This document shows positions 1 through 12,469 of a stretch of 64,000 bases of DNA, piece after piece. Source of the stretch: Sesamum alatum (taxonomy: Eukaryota; Streptophyta; Magnoliopsida; Lamiales; Pedaliaceae); assembly GCA_034509735.1 (NCBI GenBank), contig JACGWO010000006.1, positions 9,005,001 to 9,069,000 of the forward strand, read 5' to 3'. The translations under genes and the position numbers were made by a program. Under the pieces are notes generated by a model. That model saw only the letters and a list, made by a program, of their open reading frames with translations. It did not search any database and was not told the DNA's origin. The first letter of the stretch is position 1. Every line of letters begins with the position of its first letter.

Positions 1-60
1 TCCAAAAGTTAATGAAACCGTTCCTATTCCTGTTGCAATTACCGCATTTTTTTTGTAGTG
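1..60. mobile_element. CACTA transposon terminus (rest lies outside window)
   Basis: The segment ends in TTTTTGTAGTG, the complement of the CACTACAA terminus typical of plant CACTA elements. Just inside it lies an 'aaaccgttcc' word like the subterminal repeats of the CACTA element that ends at 61921, which has the same polarity (TATTGTAGTG). Only the last 60 bases are in the window, so family and coding content cannot be judged. Confidence 0.6.
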
Positions 61-180
61 CGTAAACAAAGAATTTTCGAAGGGGGTGTAATTTCAAAAC
101 TTTTTTGGGAAAAATGTAATTTCACATTTTTAGAGGGGGCCTAAGTGTAATTAACCCTACCTTTTAATCGTTATTCGTAA
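61..180. repeat. Fragment resembling the end of the 10942-11790 MITE family
   Basis: Words such as 'agggggcctaagtgtaatt' resemble the terminal repeat of the MITE at 10942-11790 ('aggggtctacgtgtaatt'). No boundary or TSD is visible. The assignment rests on this short similarity only. 181-312 holds nothing I recognise. Confidence 0.3.
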
Positions 181-312
181 AATACTACACATATCTATAT
201 AGGCAAATTTCTACTTTTCATCGTATAAATATGGAAGGGACATTTTAAGAACACGTAACTACGAGGTGGAAAATTTGAACTCATACATAACTTATTAATT
301 TTGTGCAAATTG

Positions 313-447
313 TGAAGGAGTCGGTACAAGCCCGGCACCTTAAATGAGCAACATAAGCGATAAATAAAATAATAAATTGGATCACATCTCATGTCAACGA
401 GGCTATTTGTGCACTTGCACACCAACTAGTTGATGTGAGTCAAAGGG
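313..447 (-). repeat. Family D LTR, segment 1 of 4 (U5 end)
   Basis: Read on the minus strand this ends ...GTACCGACTCCTTCA and matches the U5 ends of the forward family D LTRs at 35380-35519 and 36640-36784, including the 'caactagttg' word. The LTR is cut at 447 by the Copia at 448-10353 and resumes at 10354. The joined sequence (…agttgatgtgagtcaaaggg | taaatacctctttg…) aligns continuously with the 36.6-kb copy, so this is one LTR split by insertion. No primer-binding site adjoins the end at 313, consistent with a solo LTR. Confidence 0.75.
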
Positions 448-1016
448 TGTTGGCATAAGTTGCATATATATTGCATTTTAATATTGAAATTATAACATAT
501 GCCTTTTTATATTCTCCATTGATGTTGAGGTTAGTGGTGTTGGTGGATGTTTATGGCCATAATATTTGTAATATTTCTTCTTTATCATATCATCTCACTA
601 CTACACCATATTCGTACCACTTTATAGTCATTTTCTAGCTATTTATCCCCACTATCTCTTGTAACCTATAATATTATTGTCCACTAATTCACATTAAAAT
701 AGTGGATGATTCTACACCTATAAAAGGGGCATCATTCTACCTTTTTCAAATACATGCACATATACAATATTTCTATATGCAATTTTCCTATAAGAGAGTT
801 ATACTAGTTGAAGGAATGTGTTCTTTTTGGTGGAGCTTTGGATTCTACAACTTGTCCAGAGAGTGTTAGAGTCATACGACGTTGTCGGGCTGTTGTATCC
901 TGGAGGGGACAAGTCAAGAGTGATACTGCTGGACCAGTGTTAATTTCTTTTACTGCAGTGAGCTTGAATCTGCTTAAAGAGAGCGAGATATCCGCGTCTC
1001 AACCTGAAGATATTTT
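448..1016 (+). repeat. 5' LTR of Copia 1, first part
   Basis: Aligns with the 3' LTR at 9745-10353 over its whole length, with scattered substitutions and small indels. It is interrupted after ATTTT (1012-1016) by a solo LTR and its last ~38 bases resume at 5247. The LTR pair is moderately diverged, so the insertion is not recent. Confidence 0.85.
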
Positions 1017-4000
1017 TGTTAGAATAGGTGATCAGAAAGCCAATTGGATTAGCGGTTTTGGGTACTATTTAGCAATCTTTAGTAAAGTAATATTGACTTG
1101 ATGAATATAGTAAGTATTCATCCTTGGCACTATGTGTTTGTTGTGCTTACTAATTACGTTAAACGGCGTTTTAACGTCACAACAAATGCCCACAGACCAA
1201 GTGGATAACCCATGTAGTTGAGCTGCGCATTGGATGGCAGCTATGAAACGACGTCTGAGGGTTGGTCTGAAATGTTCCAAGTCAAGGACCTCGAGACAGA
1301 GCATTGAGGGTCCTATAGAGACTTGCATTAAGGAATGCATTCATTGGATGAGTGTCGTGTTTTATCAGCGACAGACGTTGGACGTCTATGCAATATTAGT
1401 GGAGCTGACAAGGGTGCCAGCTGATTGAACTGACCCACGGGAACTGTCATATGGAAGCCTTGGAGGGTTAGTCGATATAACTGGAATTCCCGGCTTCGAT
1501 AGTACGAGATTAGTCTTCGAACTTGAGGAATCATAGCAGTCGCATACATATGATGGTTGTATCTAGGATCTGGTAAGAGATGTCCGTATCTGGGATACGT
1601 TCATTATAAGCCTTATCCAGTGCAGTCGGAATATGTATTGAGGACGGTGGATTCCATGATAGGACCCGTCACCTAGCAGAAGCGAAAAATGCAAAAATTA
1701 ATACGATAAAATGAATTAAATCGCATATAAAAACGAAATCCCAAGGGGTGTACCCATGGGTGCTCAACCAGGCGTTCGATGTAGGATGTATTAATATAAA
1801 AATATGTATTATACATAGGGCATAGATAATATGTAAATCTACAAAAGCGTAATTAACCGTTACCTTTGTAGATTTCACGTGTGCGCGGCTACTTGCGTTG
1901 TTCCTTCTCCAGAATGTTCACAAAATCCAAACTTATGGACTCTCCAAAGGTGATCCACACCACACCGGAAGAAACTCACGTTCTCCTGGCTAGAAGAAAA
2001 CGGGTTTGTGAAGGAATCGGTTTTAAGAATATGAACACTATGAATTAGTGTTCTTCTTAAAACTTCTTTGTTCTTCCCTTTTGATCCAAGATCAAATGAA
2101 GAACAAAGGTGGAAGAGGGAGAGAGTGGCCGAGAGTGTGAGGGAGAGAGGAGGCCGAAAATTGCTTTTTCTTTTCCTAGAAAAGATGAATTATGATTCTC
2201 GTTTTACAAGGTGTTGTATATACTCATATATATACATAATTAATTAGATTATTGGAATGTGTCTAGGTTCATCCAAGGATGTCTAGATACATCCCAATCA
2301 ATCACCATTAATTCTTCAATCAAGCCTACCAGCTTCTAAGGTATGATCAAATCATACTAAAATGGAAGGACTTGATTGGAGTTGATTTGTCTCTTACCAA
2401 AAGAGACAAGTCAACCGCCACCTTGCATGCAACATGGCTGAATTTTGCTTCCTCCAAGGGAGCATTTTCGGCCATGCTCAATATGGGAAGAAGTCCAACT
2501 TCTTCCTATTCCAAAACAGAAATTAATTCTCCTCTCCGGTCAAAATTTAACGGACCGGGTTTTATCGTAATCCAATTACGACGAACCCAAAATTAAATCC
2601 AATTTAATGTCCATTTAAATTATTCAAGTTGGTCTTTTAATCCAATCAAAAGATCCAACATCTCAACTTTCCATATTTAATCGATAAATCCAATTTACCA
2701 ATTAAACGAGGGCCCGATACAATATCGGCCCGTCCATCCAATGGACTATCCCTTAAGTAATTCAATTACTTATTTATCCTTCGAGATTGACTCCAAGTCA
2801 ATCTCTCAACCTTCTCGATGATTTGTGTGTGACCCTTTAGGTTCACCCTCAGCTAGACTTGGGCCCGTGTCCCGCAAGGGCCCGTTACCATGGGTGGCTG
2901 TCTAGCAACAGTCCATGGCACTAGAGACTAGGTGAATATTGGCGTGAACATTTAGGCGGCGATTCCGTACGGTTACGGTCCTTCCGTCTACCGTCTCCCG
3001 ACCTTAGTCTAGGGTATGAAATTGAGCGGCGGTTCCCATCCTTGACTAGGCATCTATGCTTAATACTCGAGACCACGCATGGCTCATTACGTCGACATAG
3101 GAAACCATTCCCTGTTCGACCAACCACTGTGGCCACAGCTTTAAGCAGCGTGAACGTGTCTCCAAGTCCATAGGAGATATCTCTGTCACATACTGACAGG
3201 GGACGGATCCTCTTCTTGGAATCCACCGTCCTCGCTACACATTCTGACTACACTGAACAAGGCTTATAATGATCATCTTACATAATGATCACCTCTAGCC
3301 AGATCCAAGATACAGCACAGCCGTCCTGTGCACGCGACTGCCATGATTCCTCAAGTCTGAGGACTACCCCCGTACTATCGAAACCGTGGAAATCCAATCA
3401 TACCGACCAAACCTCCAAGGCTTCCATATGACGATCCCCGCGAGTCAGTCCAGTCGGCTCGACCCCAGTCGACCAACTCATCAAGATAGTGTAGGCGTCC
3501 CACGCCTGTCGCTGATGAAACACAGCACTCATCCAATAAACACGACTCTTGATGCAAGTCTCAATAGGACTCTCGATGCCCTGTCTCGAGGTCCTCAACT
3601 TGGAACGTTTCAGACCAAATCTTAATCAGTTGGTTTCATGACCACTCTCCAATGCGTGGCCCAACTGTATGAGTTGTTAACTGTGGTCTGTGGGCTTTGT
3701 TGCAATATAAGTAAAACACCATTTTAACATATGTGAAATGAGCACAAAAAAGTAGGCACCAATAGTGACGAACACTTATTTTATTCATCACATAATAATA
3801 TTACATTACATCAAGTTGTCAAATAGGTTACAAAACGCCAAACCTATTAGCTTTCTGGTCACCTATTCTAACACAATTCCATGCCTTAGACTTAGACCCC
3901 GAGACGGATGATGGAAGGACCGTACTCGTATGGTAATCGAGAGCCTAAATATTCACGCCAATATTCACCTAGTCTCTAGTGCCATGGAGCGTTGCTAGAC

Positions 4001-5241
4001 GACCACCCATGGTGACGGGCGTTTTTTGATTAATGGTTAATTGAAAAATAGTTAATTAAATTGATTTAATTGACTAATTGTGTTGAACACACACCCAAGT
4101 CTAGCTGAGGGTGAACATAAAGAGTCACACATAAATTACTATGGAATTGGTAGAATTAATTCTAGAAGAAACAATTGATTTAATTGGATTAAATTAATTC
4201 AAGGAGAAAAATAAATGATTGGATCATTTATTGGGAAATCCATTTGATGGATGGTCCAAGAATTAATTAATTGGATTAGTTAATCTTTGGACTTAAAACC
4301 TTTAAATTAATTGGATTAATTTATCGGGTTTGGATTAATTAATTGATTGGATCAATTAATTAGAGTTCGGACTTATGTTTATTTAATTGGATTAAATAAA
4401 TGTATGGACTTCAATTGGATTGACATTAATTGTATTAATTAATTCCCAATGGACTTTGTTTAGACTTAATTTAATTGGATTAGATAAAAGTCCAAGACTA
4501 GTAGTCCTAGTTCATGGAAAAATGCAATTTATAGTAAGTGAAGGAGGAATTAAAATTCTCCACATGTGAGGCACATGTATGTGGTTTTATAGGTGGTTTA
4601 TTTTCTATAATGGTGCATGATTATGTAGATAGTGGTGTGTGTATGTAGGTTGCTTTGGAAGTTAACAATAGAAGTTGAATTTTGAATTCAACAATCCTAC
4701 ATACACAAAAACCATTAACATAACTTGTATGATATACCTTGCACGAATTTTTTCCACAAAATACTTTCCAAAATCTCGGAAAATACTCTCCTTTTGTGTT
4801 CATACCTTTTGGAAAGGATTGAACAACAAAACATTCCAAAAATTACTAATCGATAGTGTTGCTTTGGAATTGTTTTTCTTCCTTTCTCTACTACTATCTA
4901 CCAATAGTTTAGAAAACTCTTCCATGGTGTGGTGTGGACAAATTAGAGGGATTCTAATTTGGATCCTCAAGTGAACGGAAGGATAAATGGAAAGGGAATA
5001 ATGCTAGAAACCGGTTCTACGTGCAACGAATATAAAGTTGGTTTTCATTTACGTTACATGTACCTTTTTGTTTACTTCCTTTAGCCACTTGTCCAACATC
5101 TTCTTCTCTTTAATTTATGCTTTGACATGTACCGAACGCCTGGGAACTTCAAAGGGAACACCCCTTTGAACCCATTTTAAATTATGCTTTAAATTCATAT
5201 TTTTACGTTTCCGTTGCGTTCCTGGGTACCCGATTCTTTCA
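1017..5241 (+). repeat. Family A solo LTR inserted in Copia 1 5' LTR, itself interrupted
   Basis: Starts TGTTAGAATAGGTG and ends ...GATTCTTTCA. It is flanked by the 5-bp TSD ATTTT (1012-1016 and 5242-5246), and removing it restores the Copia 1 LTR exactly. No internal region is present, so it is a solo LTR left by LTR-LTR recombination. A reverse-strand LTR sits inside it (1677-3873). The parts 1017-1676 and 3874-5241 are the host LTR, about 2.03 kb in total, and some 0.3 kb of U3 appears lost at the nested junction. Confidence 0.88.
1677..3873 (-). repeat. Family A LTR (reverse), nested in another LTR
   Basis: Read on the minus strand it begins TGTTAGAATAGGTGACC at 3873 and runs through the typical family A modules: U3 'agtctagctgagggtgaac' near 2850, the ACTA/TAGT hairpin at 2021-2063, and the U5 hairpin near 1738-1768. 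The final ~35 bases of U5 are missing at 1677 and no TSD is seen, so it is truncated or arrived by recombination with loss of host sequence. Confidence 0.85.
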
Positions 5242-5246
5242 ATTTT

Positions 5247-5284
5247 TGTAGATTTTTCAATTGTAATTGTTATTTGGAAAATAA
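5247..5284 (+). repeat. 5' LTR of Copia 1, last part
   Basis: The sequence 'tgtagatttttcaattgtaa' continues the 5' LTR after the nested solo LTR and matches 10316-10340 of the 3' LTR. The last few bases diverge from the 3' LTR copy. Confidence 0.8.
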
Positions 5285-6235
5285 TTTTAAGGATATTCAA
5301 ATTGCTACAATTGAAAAACCAGCGGATGTTGGTGTGGGAGATCTCAACAAGCCCTTTCGATTCAATGGTACACATTTCAAGACATGGAATGGTAAAGTAC
5401 CTTTTTTACCTAAGTCTTTTCAAGGTTTCTTAAATTCTCACTGCAAAAAACCCGAGCAAGATCGATGACACTAACATGAATGATGATGAGTATGCTATCC
5501 ACCAAGAAAAAATGGAGAACTACAACAACGATGCATTCAAATGTCGGTATAATCTCCTCAACTGTCTATCTGATAATTTTTATGACTATTATGATAGAAC
5601 ATACTCTACTGCAAAGAAAATTTGGAACGCATTGCAGAGTAAGTATGATACTGAAGAGGTAGGTGCGAAATAATATGCTGCTAGCAGATTTTTTTCGATT
5701 CCAAATGGTGGATAACAAATCGTCGGCGGACCAAGCTTAAGATTTTATCATGATTGTTGGAGAGCTAAGGTCGGAGGATATCAAAATTGGAGATAACCTC
5801 GTTGTTTGTCGCATCATTGACAAACTTCCACCTTCGTGGAAGGAATTTCAGAAAACCATGCGCCACAAACAAAAGGAAACGACGATTGAAACATTAATAT
5901 TGCGAATTCGCATGGAAGAAGAAGCAAAGGGTCAAGATGCACTAATGCAGCCACCGGAGAGCAATGCACAAGATATACATTTAATTTCATCAAATAATGT
6001 TGTACCCAGCTCTCACAAAAATACCTATTTGAAGCCGAAAAAGAAGTTTTTCAAGAAAACTTATGTTAAATTTCCCAAGAAAAATAATAGGAACAACGAA
6101 GCACAAGAACAAAATCCAAGAGCATGTTATGTCTGTGGCAAGAGTGGGCATATTGCTCGATTTTACAAATATAAAAAATGTGAGCCTACTCCGCAAGCCA
6201 ACGTAGTTGAGGAGCCATTTGTGGCAATGATAACA
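5285..6235 (+). pseudogene. Copia 1 gag, broken
   Basis: Gag coats the retrotransposon RNA in cytoplasmic virus-like particles. Three frames must be joined. 5285-5468 carries the N-terminal '[13 protein letters not shown]' copia gag motif. 5476-5673 carries the '[13 protein letters not shown]...[10 protein letters not shown]' helix region and ends in a stop. From 5750 a long frame continues with '...[17 protein letters not shown]' and a zinc knuckle near 6123-6170. The knuckle reads [14 protein letters not shown], so the fourth metal ligand Cys is Tyr. No Met start is evident upstream of 5476. It is clearly a gag remnant and non-functional as it stands. Confidence 0.88.
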
Positions 6236-9185
6236 GACGTACACATGGTTGAAAGTGTTGATGGGTGGTGGGCGGACTCTGGTGCAAACCGCCATATTTG
6301 TTATGAGAAAAATTGGTTCAAAGTGTATACTCCATTTGACGAGCTGAGAACTATTATGCTTGGCGATTCTCATACCACCCAAGTGCTTGGAATTGGAGAA
6401 GTTGAGTTGAAATTTACCTCAGGAAGGGTATTGACCTTGATGGATGTGCTATATACACCTTCCATGAGGAAAAATTTGATGTCTAGTTTTCTACTCAACA
6501 AGGCTGGCTTCAAGCAGATTATAGAATCTGATCAATATGTAATTACGAAAAGAGGTGTTTTTGTGGATAAGGGGCATGCATGTGATGGGATGTTTAAATT
6601 GAATGTTGAGATGAATAAAGTGTCTTCTACTTCTGTTTATATGCTCTCTTCTACTAAGTTTTGGCATGCTTGTTTATGTCATATTAATAGTCGTTATGTG
6701 GGAATCATGAGTAATTTAGGATTAATTCGAATTATTAAAAAGGATTTTGATAAATGTGAGTCTTGTAGTGAAGCCAAGATCACTAAAAGGCCTCATCCGA
6801 GTGTTGAAAGAAAAACCGAATTGTTAGAATTAATACATTCTGATATTTATGAACTTGGAGGAATTTTAACTCGTGGAGGAAATCATTATTTTATCACTTT
6901 TATTGATGATTTTTCTAGATATACATATGTTTATTTGATGAAAAATAAAAGTGATGCTTTTGAGAAGTTTAAAGATTATCTCCATGAAGTTGAAAATCAA
7001 TTCGGTAAGAAAATAAAGAGAATGAGGAATGATAGAGGTCGAGAATATGAGTCAAATGAGTTTAATTCTTTTGTTAAATCATTGGGAATAATTCATGAAA
7101 TTACTCCATCATATTCTCCTGCATCTAATGGGGTAGCTGAGAGAAAAAATAGAACGTTGGTTGATTTAACAAGTGCCATGTTTATTAACAACATGTTATG
7201 TGTTGAATAGGGTGCCACATAAAAGAACAAAATTAACACCTTTTGAGGTGTGGGAGGTTATAAGCCGAAATTGGGATATCTTAGAGTTTGGGGTTGTTTG
7301 CCCTATGTAAGGCTAACAGATCCTGAAATTCCAAAATTGGGAGTAAAAGTTACAACTTTTGCTTTTCTTGGTTATGCTTCTAATAGTACAGCCTACAGAT
7401 TTTTAAATCTAAAAGACAATGTGATTATAGAATCAGGTGATGCTATTTTTCATGAAGAAAAGTTTCCATTTAATTCTAAAAATAGTGGGGGTCAAAATAT
7501 TGAAAAAAATATTTTATCTTTACTTAGCTCTTCCACTTCAGTTTTGGAAAATGAAGAAAATATTTTTTCACTAAAAAGAAGTAAAAGAGCTAGAGTAGAA
7601 AAAGATTTTGGTCCTAATTTTTTATGTTTTCAATGTTGAAAATGACCCTCTTACTTTTAAAGAAGCTTTTTCATCACCTGATGCTATTTTTTGGAAAGAG
7701 GTTGTGAATGATGAGATGGAGTCTCTAATTTCTAATAAAACTTGGAAATTGGTTCATTTACCATCGGGTTGTAAGACGATTGGGTGCAAATGGGTCCTCA
7801 GAAAAAAGTTAAAACCGGATGGTTCTATTGACAAATTTAAAGCTAGACTAGTTGCTAAAGGTTTCAAACAACTTGAAGGTCTAGAGTTTTTTGATACATA
7901 TTCCCCGGTAACACGAGCTACATCCATTAGACTTTTAATTGCTATTGCTGCAATATTTGATTTGTATATCCATCAAATGGATGTAAAAACTACATTTTTG
8001 AATGGGGACTTAAATGAAAAAAATTATATGGACCAACCCGAAGGTTTTGTGGAGCAGGCCAAGAAAGCAAGATGTGTAAATTAACTAAATCCCTGTATGG
8101 CTTAAAACCGGCACCAAAGCAGTGGCATGAAAAAATTTGATTCCTGCATGATTGAGAATGGTTTTAAACCAAATGAGTGTAACAAGTGCATCTACCATCA
8201 GTCTTGAAATAATTCACATCTGATTGTTTACCTCTATGTGGATGATTTGCTGATATTTGCATCTACTTTCCATGTGATTAAAGAGACAAAAAATATGCTT
8301 AGTAGTCATTTTTATATGAAGGATCTTGGTGAGGCAAATTTTATTTTGGTCATGAAAATTACCAAAACATGTGATTGAATTTTCCTTGACCAGTCGCATT
8401 ACATTGATAAAATATTGGAAAAGTACAATTTTATTGATTGGAAGCATGTTACAACTCCTTTTGATCCGAGTATTCACTTATTTCCTGTTAAAAATGATGA
8501 TGATGTAATAAATCAAAAGGAGTATGCAAGCCTAATTGGAAGCTTGAGATATGCGACTGATTGCACTCAGCCTGATATTTCCTATGTTGTAGGAGTTCTT
8601 AGCAGGTTTACAAGCAAACCAGGTATTGAACATTGGCATTCCATAACAATAGTTATGAGATATTTACTTGGTACAAAAAACTGTGGCTTGTTTTATAAAA
8701 AATATCCTATTGTACTTGACGGCTTTTCTGATTCAGATTGGAACACCTTATCAGGTGATTCATGTTCTACTACTGGGTATATATTTATTTTGGGTGATGG
8801 TGCTATTTGTTGGAAGTCTAAAAAGCAAACAATTATTTCTAACTATACCATGGAGGTTGAGCTTATTGCTTTAGCTAGTGAGGAAGCAAATTGGTTGAGA
8901 GATTTATTGTTTCAGATATCTTACTTTGGAAACAATTGCTCCAATTTTAATTCATTGTGACAGCACCGCTGCAATTGGTAGAGTACAAAAGCGTTACTAT
9001 AATGGTAAATCTAGACCTATAAAAGAAAACGCAATACTGTGCGATCATATTTGATAAGTGCTAATATCAATATTGATTATGTTAAATCTTTTGATAATCT
9101 TGCAAATCCATTAACCAAGGCCTTGGCAAGAGAGAGGGTCTGGAACATATCGAGGGGGATGGGGTTAAAGCCCATACAATCATAA
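6236..9185 (+). pseudogene. Copia 1 pol (protease, integrase, RT, RNase H), broken
   Basis: Pol cleaves the polyprotein, copies the RNA and inserts the cDNA. The frame open to 7210 holds the aspartic protease motif [10 protein letters not shown], the HHCC zinc region ending CESCSEAK, and the integrase catalytic residues D (LIHSDIY), D (RNDRGRE) and E (NGVAERKNR). It stops at 7210. Later pieces are 7250-7639 (integrase C-terminus), 7608-8084 (RT: GCKWVLRKKL, KARLVAKGF, DVKTTFLNGDL), 8090-8410 with stops but a recognisable LYVDDLLIF, 8415-8960 (RNase H, 'TTGYIFILGDGAICWKSKKQ'), and a tail ending 'MGLKPIQS' at 9185. At least three frameshifts and several stops make it dead. Confidence 0.92.
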
Positions 9186-9744
9186 GTCATGTATGAGGAA
9201 ACCCAACTTGAGGACTAGAAATCCTATAACCAAGTTAAATGGGAAAAACGAATCATATGATGGCTTGTTTTGAAATACACTAACTTATTTTTTTCATCCC
9301 TATGGTGTGAGTGCATTTACCTATAACGATTTGTGGAGGTTGAGTTTATTAAATCTTAATGAAAATTTGTAGCTCGAATAAATGGGGTGTCAGAATTATA
9401 TGAGCACCCTTGACAGATTTCACCTATATGAGTGTGGAAGTAGGCTGCTTCCTATGAGAATTGGGCTTATTCTCAAAAACACTCATGAAAATCGGGATGG
9501 CACAAGGCCGTAATGTGTTGGCTATTAAAGATCACATAAACACCTTGATTGTTATGTGTGTGCAGTGATACTTTATTTCCCTTAAGCAATCATAGTTCAA
9601 GTCTGAGACCACTATTGACTCTAGAGTAGAGGTTACTGTTTCACTAAGTGGAGGTTCAATGCAGAACACACCTTCATTATGCATAATAGTCTCCCTTCAG
9701 CTAGTATACTCTCTTTAATTTCTATATTAAAATGAGTGGGGGAT
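9186..9744 (+). promoter_or_regulatory. Copia 1 3' untranslated region with polypurine tract
   Basis: Non-coding stretch between the pol stop and the 3' LTR. It ends in the purine-rich AATGAGTGGGGGAT at 9731-9744, directly before the LTR TGTTGG. That is the expected position and composition of the plus-strand DNA primer. Nothing else is recognised in it. Confidence 0.7.
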
Positions 9745-10353
9745 TGTTGGTATATATTGCATATATACTTCATTCTAATATAGAAATTATAACATATGCC
9801 CTTTCATATTCTCCATTGATGTTGAGGTTAGTGGTGTTGGTGGATGTTTATGGCCATAATATTTGTAATGTTTCTTCTTTATTATATCATCCCACTACTA
9901 TACCATATTCATACCACTTTATAGCCACTTTCTAGCCATTTATCCCCACTATCTCATGTAACCTATAATATTATTGCCCACTAATTCACATTAAAATAGT
10001 CGATGATTTCTACACCTATAATAGGGGTAGCATTCTACCTAGTTCAAATATATGCACATATACAATATTTCTACATGCAATTTTCCTATAAGAGAGAGTA
10101 ATACTAGTTGAAGGAAGATGTTCTTTTTGGTGGAGCTTTGGACTCTACAACTTGTCTAGAGTGTGTTAGAGTCATACGACGTTGTCGGGCTGTTGTATCC
10201 TAAAGGGGACAAGTTAAGAGTGCTACTGTTGGACCAGTGATAATTTCTTTTATTGTAGTTAGCTTGAATCTCCTTAAAGAGAGCGAGATATCCAGGCCTC
10301 AGCCTAAAGATATTTTTGTAGATTTTTCAATTGTAATTGTTATTTCGACAACA
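9745..10353 (+). repeat. 3' LTR of Copia 1
   Basis: 609 bp, TGTTGG...ACAACA, the partner of the 5' LTR at 448. It is followed by TSD AAGGG (10354-10358). Only modest differences from the 5' LTR are seen. Confidence 0.9.
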
Positions 10354-10941
10354 AAGGGTAAATACCTCTTTGAGAGAAGTAGAGTGTCCTAGTTTCTAAA
10401 GCTCTCATCCAATAATGGTTCTTGCTTTGTTCACACAAGAGCAAAGTTATGCTTTCTCTAGCAAGTCCATACAAAACACCAACTTGTGCTTCTTTGAGCG
10501 TTGCTAGAAACTCAAGAGAGTGGGACTAGAACAACACTTTTATGAATTAGAAAGTGTTCCAGGTTTCTTAAGAAAACCTTGAATGAATTTAAGGAAAGGA
10601 TAAAAAGATAAACTTTTGAGGAAGAAGAGAGATAAAAAGATAAACTTTTGAGGAAGAAGAGAGATACATCAGAGAAAAGAAGAAGATATATATACAGATG
10701 TATATATTTTCACCAAGGCTCCAACACCCTCTATATATATAGAACTGGTGGTTCATTTAAGTCAATGGAAGGTAAGCTGTACACATGAGGATGCAAGGGC
10801 CTTTAATGCAGAGTATGTCCTTTTGGTCCCTTGAGGGCCCCTTGAGACTTGACCACAATTTGAATTAAACACATTTTGACTTTGAATTAGTAATTAATTG
10901 ATCCAATCGTTTAATTTAAATCTACATCAAATCTTTATTAA
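10354..10941 (-). repeat. Family D LTR, segment 2 of 4
   Basis: On the minus strand this matches the promoter/R region of the forward D LTR at 36420-36640 ('gagtttctagcaa', 'gacttgctagag', 'aaaagtgttgttcta'). The stretch at 10720-10755 contains TATATATATAGA, the likely TATA position. It is interrupted by the MITE at 10942. Confidence 0.75.
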
Positions 10942-11790
10942 GGGATAATTACACTCCCCTCCCTTGAGGTTTGGTGTAATTACACATAGACCCCATGTGG
11001 TTTGGGAAATTACACCTAGTACCCTTATTTTTATTTTCATCCAACAAATAGATCCTCCAATTAATAAAATTGAAAAAATTTGCTAACATCAACAAAAGCA
11101 TTGAATGAAAATTGATTTTTGCCCTTGGTTGACTTATGGCAAGTCAAATAATTTCATTTTTATCAAACTACCCTTATATACATCTCACACACTTATGCAT
11201 GTGAGGCTGCTCTTATAATTAAATTAAATAGTAAGAGTAAATAGTGTAATATATTTGAAGTATTATTATATTTAATAATGTTCAGTTAATAAATAAATTA
11301 GATCGGTCAAAATAAATTTAGCTCTTAACATGTATATATATATCTTTTATTTCGGATATATTTATACACTATAAAATTATATATATACAAACACTATATT
11401 ATGTAATTTAACTAAATATTTAGCAGACATATATTCTGATAATTCAATCGTAAAAATATATCACTATCATAACATAAATATAGTATTTACATACCTTGTG
11501 ATATTTTAATAATAGTAAAAAATATTCCCTGCAATTTTGTCTTCTTAGTCTAAAGCGTCTATTAATTTCTACATATATATAGCGCCAATTTTGTATTTTT
11601 AGTATTTCAAATTTTCATGTTCTTATTTAGTTCTTTTTAGCCACATATTATGGGTAGAAAGATAAATTGATTACTTTTGTTAGGGGTCTTGATATCTTTT
11701 AGAACCAGGGGTACTAGATGTTAACTTTCAAATCACAGGGGTCTACGTGTAATTGCACCAAACCTCAGGGAAGGGGAGTGAAATTATCCA
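10942..11790. mobile_element. 849-bp MITE with ~65-bp terminal inverted repeats, Mutator-like
   Basis: The ends read GGGATAATTACACTCCCCTC and, on the other strand, TGGATAATTTCACTCCCCTT, and stay similar for about 65 bp including 'gaggtttggtg'. Flanks TTTATTAA (10934-10941) and TTTATTTAA (11791-11799) look like an 8-9 bp target duplication with one T gained or lost. The interior is AT-rich with no coding capacity. Long TIRs and a ~9-bp TSD suggest a Mutator-type non-autonomous element (inference). Confidence 0.75.
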
Positions 11791-12108
11791 TTTATTTAAT
11801 TCTTAGACCTAAGATTAATTAATTCAATTACTTAATCCCAAATTTCAAATATTTAATTAATTCAATTAATTAACACTTTAGGTTTTCTATCACATAGGAC
11901 CTCAATTGAATAATTCAATTATTCAAATGATTAACTTAAACTCTTTTAAAGTAATAATCTCTTTCTTCTAGGAGAATTAATTTCTCACAATATCGTTAGT
12001 GTTTTGTGTGTGACCATTAGGTCCACCTTCAGCTAGACTTAGGTTTCTATCACATATAAAATTTAATTCAACAACTAACTTACTCTAGATTAATTAAATC
12101 ATATTCAA
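11791..12108 (-). repeat. Family D LTR, segment 3 of 4 (U3)
   Basis: Contains the conserved U3 module on the minus strand ('cagctagacttag', 'gtgtgaccattaggtccacc' near 12005-12045). It ends at CATATTCAA, the target of the Mutator-like element, and resumes at 15801. The same order is seen uninterrupted at 47880-48040. Confidence 0.75.
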
Positions 12109-12469
12109 GGCTAAAATGCATAAAACCCCCCTGTGTTTTGAAAAGTTGACGAAAAATTCCCCTTTGTTATGAAAATAGATGAAAAACCCTCCTGTATTTT
12201 GTAAAATTAAACTCAATCGCCCTTCTCCGTTAAAAGATCCTAACGGCGTTAAACTTTTGATAAATTGACCGTTATATCCTTGCTTATTATATATTATTCT
12301 TTATTTTAATGACCATTGGATCTTCATTGATCACATAAGAGTCATTATATCATACCAATTAATTTTGACCCTCAGATCCTAAATTTATAAACAATCAACG
12401 GTTCAAATTTAATTAATGTTAAATATATATTATAAAAATAAACATATTATTTTACACAAAAAATATACT

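Larger units (their letters stand above)
448..10353 (+). mobile_element. Ty1/copia retrotransposon 1, with nested solo LTR
   Basis: Two related LTRs of about 607-609 bp (TGTTGG...ACA) flank gag-pol in copia order (gag, protease, integrase, RT, RNase H). The 5-bp repeat AAGGG at 443-447 and 10354-10358 is a clear target-site duplication in a family D LTR. The 5' LTR is split by a family A solo LTR (1017-5241). Without it the element is about 5.7 kb. Gag-pol carries several frameshifts and stops, so it is defective. No convincing tRNA primer site is visible after the 5' LTR, which may be mutation. Confidence 0.9.

Noticed and set aside
3375..3625. Overlapping open frames on both strands (also at 13363-13545, 24317-24780, 38621-38818)
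   Set aside because: Repeated LTR sequence with relatively high GC and few stops. Both strands are open, which points to composition and not to a gene.
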